Assembly: GCA_012522615.1 (NCBI GenBank)
Contig: JAAYKB010000122.1
Coordinates: 1-10,329, forward strand
Length of the DNA stretch: 10,329 nucleotides
DNA from: Clostridiales bacterium
GTDB taxonomy: Bacteria; Bacillota; Clostridia; Oscillospirales; Acutalibacteraceae
Reading direction: 5' to 3'
Shown: one piece after another, positions 6,390 to 10,329 of the stretch
How positions within the stretch are numbered: the stretch's first letter is position 1
How the letters are laid out: each line of letters opens with the position of its first letter
Notes under the pieces: generated by a model
Databases searched by the model: none
What the model saw: the letters and a program-made list of their open reading frames with translations, nothing else
Told to the model about the DNA's origin: nothing
Translations under genes and position numbers: made by a program

Positions 6390-7507
6390 GTACAATAGAG
6401 ATTTTATCTATCGTTTTAAAAATACTTTCGGCTGTTTTTGTTTTCGGAATAATCATACTTGTACATGAGCTGGGGCATTTTGTGCTTGCAAAGCTGATGG
6501 ACGTAAAGGTGAATGAATTTGCCATCGGTATGGGACCCAAGCTTTTGCGCTTCGGCAAAAAAGAGACCAGATATTCGCTGCGTGCCTTTCCGGTAGGCGG
6601 CTTTTGCGCAATGGAGGGCGAGGATGAGGAAAGCCGCGACCCGCGCTCCTTCGGAAGCAAAAAGGTTTGGCGGCGCGTCCTTATTGTTATTGCCGGAGTG
6701 GTTATGAATCTTGCGCTCGGGTTCATATTGCTGGTTATCATGCTTTCCTTGCTGATGGTGCCCGGAAAAGACGGAAAGGTGATGTTCTCGAGCACAACAA
6801 TTTCCCGGCTTTCGGAAGATGCGTCGTCGTATAAAACCGGACTTCGGCCGGGCGATAAAATACTGAAGATTAACGGCAAGGGCGTGGTTACGGACCAGGA
6901 TATCGCAATCCTTATGCAAAGCGACGAGGACGGCGTTATGGATATGGTTGTCCGCCGTCAGGAAAACGGCAGGAATAAAAAGGTTAAGCTGCCCGGCGTC
7001 ACCTTTGAAATCAAGAAGGATGAAAACGGTAATCGGCAGTATCTGATATACGATTTTATTGTCGTGGGAATCGAGCGCACGCCTGTAAATACAATAACCC
7101 AGGCGGCAAAGATGGAATATTCTATCGCCACCCTGATATGGCGGAGCCTCGGCGGCATTGTAACGGGAAAATACAAGCTGAACGAGCTTTCGGGTCCCGT
7201 GGGTACGGTTGACGCGATAGGCCAGGCCGTGGAGAATGTCGCACGGCAGGAGGATATACGCGACGGTCTCTATTCGCTCTTTATGATGGTGGTTCTTATC
7301 ACCGTGAACGTCGGTATCTTCAACCTTCTTCCGCTTCCGGCGCTTGATGGGGGAAGACTGATTTTCCTGATATACGAGGGCATATTCCGCCGTCCGGTAA
7401 ACCCGAAATATGAAAGTATGGTTCACGCAATCGGGCTCGGCCTCCTTCTTCTGCTGATGCTGGTCGTGACCTTCAGCGATATATCGCGTCTTATTTCAGG
7501 CGGATAA
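6386..7507 (+). CDS. rseP: RIP metalloprotease RseP (site-2 protease family)
   Basis: Intramembrane zinc protease of the site-2 family, 373 residues; homologues cleave anti-sigma factors and remnant signal peptides within the membrane (RasP in Bacillus). The first membrane helix carries the zinc motif HELGH (27-31). It is followed by GMGPKLLRF and the conserved VGGFCAMEGEDE segment, a second membrane helix (about residues 94-120), and a single PDZ domain recognisable by GLRPGDKILKING. Towards the C-terminus, NLLPLPALDGGR (313-324) supplies the third zinc ligand (Asp321), and a last helix ends the protein. The GTG start overlaps the dxr stop (GTGA), and the purine stretch AAGAGG (6381-6386) runs into the start codon itself, so initiation probably relies on coupling with dxr. 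The natural substrate cannot be read from this window. Confidence 0.94.
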   Translation: MSTIEILSIVLKILSAVFVFGIIILVHELGHFVLAKLMDVKVNEFAIGMGPKLLRFGKKETRYSLRAFPVGGFCAMEGEDEESRDPRSFGSKKVWRRVLIVIAGVVMNLALGFILLVIMLSLLMVPGKDGKVMFSSTTISRLSEDASSYKTGLRPGDKILKINGKGVVTDQDIAILMQSDEDGVMDMVVRRQENGRNKKVKLPGVTFEIKKDENGNRQYLIYDFIVVGIERTPVNTITQAAKMEYSIATLIWRSLGGIVTGKYKLNELSGPVGTVDAIGQAVENVARQEDIRDGLYSLFMMVVLITVNVGIFNLLPLPALDGGRLIFLIYEGIFRRPVNPKYESMVHAIGLGLLLLLMLVVTFSDISRLISGG

Positions 7508-7539
7508 TAAAAAGTCGGTATGAGAGGGCTGAATAAATT

Positions 7540-8592
7540 ATGATAACCCGAAGGAAAACCCGCGAGGTTGTCGCCGGAAATGTAAAGATTGGCGGGAACA
7601 GCCCGATAACTGTACAGACCATGCTTAACACCCCCGCCCACGATATACAAGCGGGGGTAGAGCAGGCAAAAAGACTTGAAGCGGCGGGCTGCGAGATACT
7701 GCGCGCCGCCGTCCCCGATACCGAGGCGGTTTCCCTTATCTCGGCATTGAAGCGGGCGGTAAGCATTCCGATCGTCGCCGACATACATTTCGATTACCGT
7801 CTTGCCCTGGAATCTGCGGCGGCAGGCGCCGACAAGATACGCATCAACCCGGGCAATATCGGGGACCAAAGCAGGGTCAAGGCGGTTGCCGACGAGTGCC
7901 GCCGCCGTCGTATTCCGATACGCATAGGGGTCAACTCCGGCTCGCTCGAACGGGATATACTCGCAAAGTACGGGTGTCCGAGCCCCGAGGCGATGCGGGA
8001 CAGCGCATTGTATCATGTATCCCTGCTCGAAAGGTTCGACTTCAACGATATCGTAATATCAATAAAATCATCCGATGTGGGGACGATGGTAAGGGCGTAC
8101 GAACTGGTTTGCGAGGCCTGCGATTATCCCCTGCACCTCGGCGTTACCGAGGCCGGAACCGAACGGATGGGGCTTTTAAAGTCGGCGGCGGGTATCGGTT
8201 CGCTTTTACTGCGCGGAATAGGGGATACCATCCGAATATCGCTGACCGCCGACCCCGAACGCGAGGTTGAGGCGGGGCGCGACCTGCTCCGCGGTCTTGG
8301 CATAAGGCCGGAGGGCGCCGCCATGGTATCCTGTCCCACATGCGGGCGCACCGAGATTGATTTGATTGGTATTGCAAACGAGGTGGAACGGCGTTTACGC
8401 GGCGTAAAAAAGAATATAACCGTGGCGGTCATGGGCTGTGTGGTAAACGGCCCCGGCGAGGCGCGTGAAGCCGATGTCGGCATAGCGGGCGGAAAGGGAA
8501 AGGTCGCCATTTTCCGCAAGGGACAGGTGGTAAGGACGGTTGACCAAAGCATGGCGGTCGACGAGCTGATGAAGGAAATCGAAGCGCTATAA
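7540..8592 (+). CDS. ispG: 4-hydroxy-3-methylbut-2-en-1-yl diphosphate synthase (IspG/GcpE)
   Basis: Iron-sulfur enzyme of the MEP pathway, 350 residues, which reductively opens methylerythritol cyclodiphosphate to HMBPP using electrons from ferredoxin or flavodoxin. The N-terminal TIM barrel shows GGNSPITVQTM, VADIHFDYRLAL, KIRINPGNIG, IRIGVNSGSLE, LGVTEAGT and GIGDTIRISLTADP. The C-terminal cluster domain has SCPTCGR (Cys265, Cys268) and MGCVVNGPGEA (Cys300, Glu307), the four ligands of the [4Fe-4S] cluster. The family's usual M-T-N-T stretch reads MLNTPAHD here (28-35), a local variation. It is a single-module bacterial form. The ATG at 7540 has AGAGGG at 7523-7528, a rather long 11 bases upstream. 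A hairpin with a T-rich tail follows the stop, suggesting this gene ends the transcription unit. Confidence 0.96.
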   Translation: MITRRKTREVVAGNVKIGGNSPITVQTMLNTPAHDIQAGVEQAKRLEAAGCEILRAAVPDTEAVSLISALKRAVSIPIVADIHFDYRLALESAAAGADKIRINPGNIGDQSRVKAVADECRRRRIPIRIGVNSGSLERDILAKYGCPSPEAMRDSALYHVSLLERFDFNDIVISIKSSDVGTMVRAYELVCEACDYPLHLGVTEAGTERMGLLKSAAGIGSLLLRGIGDTIRISLTADPEREVEAGRDLLRGLGIRPEGAAMVSCPTCGRTEIDLIGIANEVERRLRGVKKNITVAVMGCVVNGPGEAREADVGIAGGKGKVAIFRKGQVVRTVDQSMAVDELMKEIEAL

Positions 8593-8606
8593 TCTGGTCG
8601 GGCTCT

Positions 8607-8640
8607 AGGCGGGCATAAGCGGTGTCCGCCGTTTTGCTTA
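8607..8640 (+). terminator. Intrinsic terminator after ispG
   Basis: GGCGGGCAT (8608-8616) pairs with GTGTCCGCC (8622-8630), 9 bp including two G-U pairs, around an AAGCG loop. GTTTTGCTT follows as an imperfect T-tract. It lies 15 bases after the ispG stop and would separate ispG from polC, although the broken T-tract suggests some read-through. I see no strong polC promoter downstream: TTGACT at 8659-8664 has no good -10 box at a suitable distance. Confidence 0.7.
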
Positions 8641-8707
8641 AACAGGCATGTGTCTGCTTTGACTGCGTTTAGTATCAATGAAAAGACTCGGGGGCATGAT
8701 TCTCAAA

Positions 8708-10329
8708 ATGAAGAAGACAAAAGCAAAAAGATTTAAGGATGTATTCGGACAGTATATCAAAAACCCCGACTTGGAACCGATAATACTCGATTCCGAGGTG
8801 CGGCTTATCGAGATTAATCAAAAAAGCGGCGCTGCCCGTATCAGCCTTGCTTTTTCTGATTTTATAGATATAAACGGGATACAGAAAGCCGAAAAAATCA
8901 TCTCCGAAGCCCTTGGCATATCCGCGGTGATTGACCCGACATACCCGCCGAACACATTGAACGAGGGATGCTTTCCCACCATTATGGCGCTGCTGAAGCG
9001 GCGGGTAGCGGCGGTCAACGGAGCGTTTGAGGGGGCGTCCTGTCATATAGAAGACGAAAGATTCATGGTATACCTGACGCACGGCGGCCTGAACGTGATA
9101 CAAACGACAAAGACCGACAGCATACTCAAAAAACTTATACAGGACACATTCGGCCGTCATATAGAGCTTGTTTTCGACGGGGTTACCGAAGTAAGCACAG
9201 AAAGCCGGGAATACCGCAAGCTCATGGAGGAGGCGGAGCGCGAGGCCGCTCTGGCTAAGGAGACCGCAATTGCGGCGATGGTAGCCGAGCCGTCTGACCG
9301 AAAACCCGCCGCCGGCAAGCCCGTAACGCCCGGAAAACCCGCCGACCCGACAAAGCCTCCGGCCGACGGGCTGCCGATATACCTTGAAACCGCAAGGACG
9401 GTTTTGGGCCCGGAAATTCGGGAAAAACCGGTTCCCCTTTCGTCCCTTGAACCGCACGGCGGAACCTATACAGTCTGGGGCAGGGTCTTTGACAGCGAGG
9501 TCCGCTCCTTTCGCGACGGGACAAAACTGCGCTATACATACAAGATTACCGACCAAACAAGCTCTGTCACCGCAATCCTCTGGCTTGACGTAAAGAGAGA
9601 CAAGACAAAAATCAGCGCGCTTGAGGGGGTCGAAGAGGGCAGCTGTATCATCATTTCAGGCGTCTATGAGTATGACAGATTCGCAAACGATAACATAATA
9701 ACCCCGAAATCAATAGCGGCTGTCGCCCCCTATATAAAACAGGATACCGCAAAAACCAAGCGGGTTGAGCTGCATTCGCATACCAAAATGTCCGCAATGG
9801 ATGCCGTCAGCGATGCCGAGTCTTTGGTTTTGCGCGCCGCCGAATGGGGGCATAAGGCAATCGCAATAACCGACCACGGGGTGGTGCAGGCGTTTCCGGA
9901 CGCCATGAACGCCGCCGCCAAGGCAAAAAAGCAGGGCAAGGAAATCAAGATTCTTTACGGCGTCGAAGGATATTACATAAACGACAGCATAGATATTGTT
10001 CAGGGAAACGAAAGCCAAGCCTTTGACGGCGATTTCATTGTCTTTGATATCGAGACCACCGGCTTAAACCCACAAAACGAGCGTATTACGGAGATCGGGG
10101 CCTTGAGACTTTGCAACGGTGAGATAAAAGACAGCTTCAGCACCTTTGTCAATCCCGGCAAGCCCATATCCGAAAAGATTACCCAGCTGACAGGCATCAC
10201 CGACGAAATGGTAAAGGACGCACCTGCCGAACAGCAGGCTATCGAGGACTTTTACGCCTTTTGCGGCGATACCAAGGTGCTGGTTGCCCACAACGCGCCG
10301 TTTGACACCTCTTTCATCATGGCGGCGGC
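8708..10329 (+). CDS. polC: DNA polymerase III PolC-type alpha subunit, 5' part
   Basis: N-terminal part of the Gram-positive replicative polymerase PolC. The frame stays open to the right edge, giving about 540 of an expected 1,400 or more residues; the polymerase domain lies beyond the window. From the ATG at 8708 the order is: N-terminal domain (1 to about 165), a charged Glu/Ala helix (168-194), a Pro/Lys/Ala linker (195-223), an OB-fold (about 250-350, VWGRVFDSEVR), the first part of the PHP domain (HSHT, His356 and His358; TDHG, Asp389-His390), and the inserted 3'-5' proofreading exonuclease (FDIETTGL, Asp447 and Glu449; HNAPFD, His528 and Asp533). Exonuclease residues appear intact so far. 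In-frame ATGs at 8678 and 8696 are alternative starts; none has a good binding site (GGGGG at 8690-8694 is 13 bases from 8708). Confidence 0.95.
   Translation, partial: MKKTKAKRFKDVFGQYIKNPDLEPIILDSEVRLIEINQKSGAARISLAFSDFIDINGIQKAEKIISEALGISAVIDPTYPPNTLNEGCFPTIMALLKRRVAAVNGAFEGASCHIEDERFMVYLTHGGLNVIQTTKTDSILKKLIQDTFGRHIELVFDGVTEVSTESREYRKLMEEAEREAALAKETAIAAMVAEPSDRKPAAGKPVTPGKPADPTKPPADGLPIYLETARTVLGPEIREKPVPLSSLEPHGGTYTVWGRVFDSEVRSFRDGTKLRYTYKITDQTSSVTAILWLDVKRDKTKISALEGVEEGSCIIISGVYEYDRFANDNIITPKSIAAVAPYIKQDTAKTKRVELHSHTKMSAMDAVSDAESLVLRAAEWGHKAIAITDHGVVQAFPDAMNAAAKAKKQGKEIKILYGVEGYYINDSIDIVQGNESQAFDGDFIVFDIETTGLNPQNERITEIGALRLCNGEIKDSFSTFVNPGKPISEKITQLTGITDEMVKDAPAEQQAIEDFYAFCGDTKVLVAHNAPFDTSFIMAA

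Noticed and set aside
6416..7426. A 336-codon open frame on the - strand opposite rseP
   Set aside because: Shadow of rseP; its translation is rich in His, Arg and Tyr with no family signature, while the + strand has full RseP motifs.
8659..8687. TTGACT as the -35 box of a polC promoter
   Set aside because: No reasonable -10 box occurs 16-18 bases downstream (AAAGAC at 17).
8675..9556. A 293-codon open frame on the - strand opposite polC
   Set aside because: It mirrors the coding strand of PolC, whose domains and motifs are unmistakable on the + strand. The antisense protein has no recognisable motif and no ribosome binding site that I can see.
1..10329. Search for CRISPR, tRNA or rRNA genes, insertion sequences, phage or toxin-antitoxin genes
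   Set aside because: I saw no regularly spaced repeats, tRNA-like cloverleaf, transposase motif or terminal inverted repeats; the window is filled by conserved housekeeping genes.

Overview
The window is a conserved housekeeping gene string on the + strand, in the order rpsB, tsf, pyrH, frr, uppS, cdsA, dxr, rseP, ispG, polC (5' part only). This order, the presence of the Gram-positive replicase PolC, and strong AAGGAGG-type ribosome binding sites point to a Firmicute. Having ispG directly before polC, with no proS between rseP and polC, fits class Clostridia better than Bacilli. Base composition looks moderate and rises by eye towards the ispG/polC end, which would suit an Oscillospirales-like or related lineage, but I cannot place the organism more precisely.

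Layout. Positions 1-159 hold an extended -10 promoter and a structured leader for rpsB. rpsB and tsf (ribosomal protein S2 and elongation factor Ts) form a first unit that ends in an intrinsic terminator at about 1950-1980. A gap of roughly 230 bases contains a second good promoter (TTTACA, 17 bases, TAGAAT) that drives pyrH and frr (UMP kinase and ribosome recycling factor), which overlap by 4 bases. A GC-rich terminator-like hairpin at about 3531-3566 separates frr from uppS. From uppS to ispG the genes are tightly packed: uppS/cdsA overlap by 1 base, dxr/rseP by 4 bases, and the other gaps are under 50 bases. A further hairpin with a T-rich tail follows ispG, and polC then runs off the right edge.

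How the genes work together. rpsB, tsf and frr serve translation. pyrH makes UDP for RNA and, through UTP and CTP, supplies the nucleotide used by CdsA. Dxr and IspG are early and late enzymes of the MEP pathway, which makes the isoprenoid units that UppS joins into undecaprenyl diphosphate, the cell-wall lipid carrier. CdsA makes CDP-diacylglycerol for phospholipids. RseP is an intramembrane site-2 protease used in envelope stress signalling. PolC is the main replicative polymerase.

I found no mobile element, CRISPR array, tRNA, rRNA or accessory system, and nothing that supports a new biological system. The points most worth a second look are regulatory: an rpsB leader that can hide its own ribosome binding site, a hairpin placed inside the gene string between frr and uppS, and a near-shared hairpin sequence in two of the three terminators. 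Several start codons are also better placed downstream of the longest reading frame (rpsB, uppS, dxr, polC).
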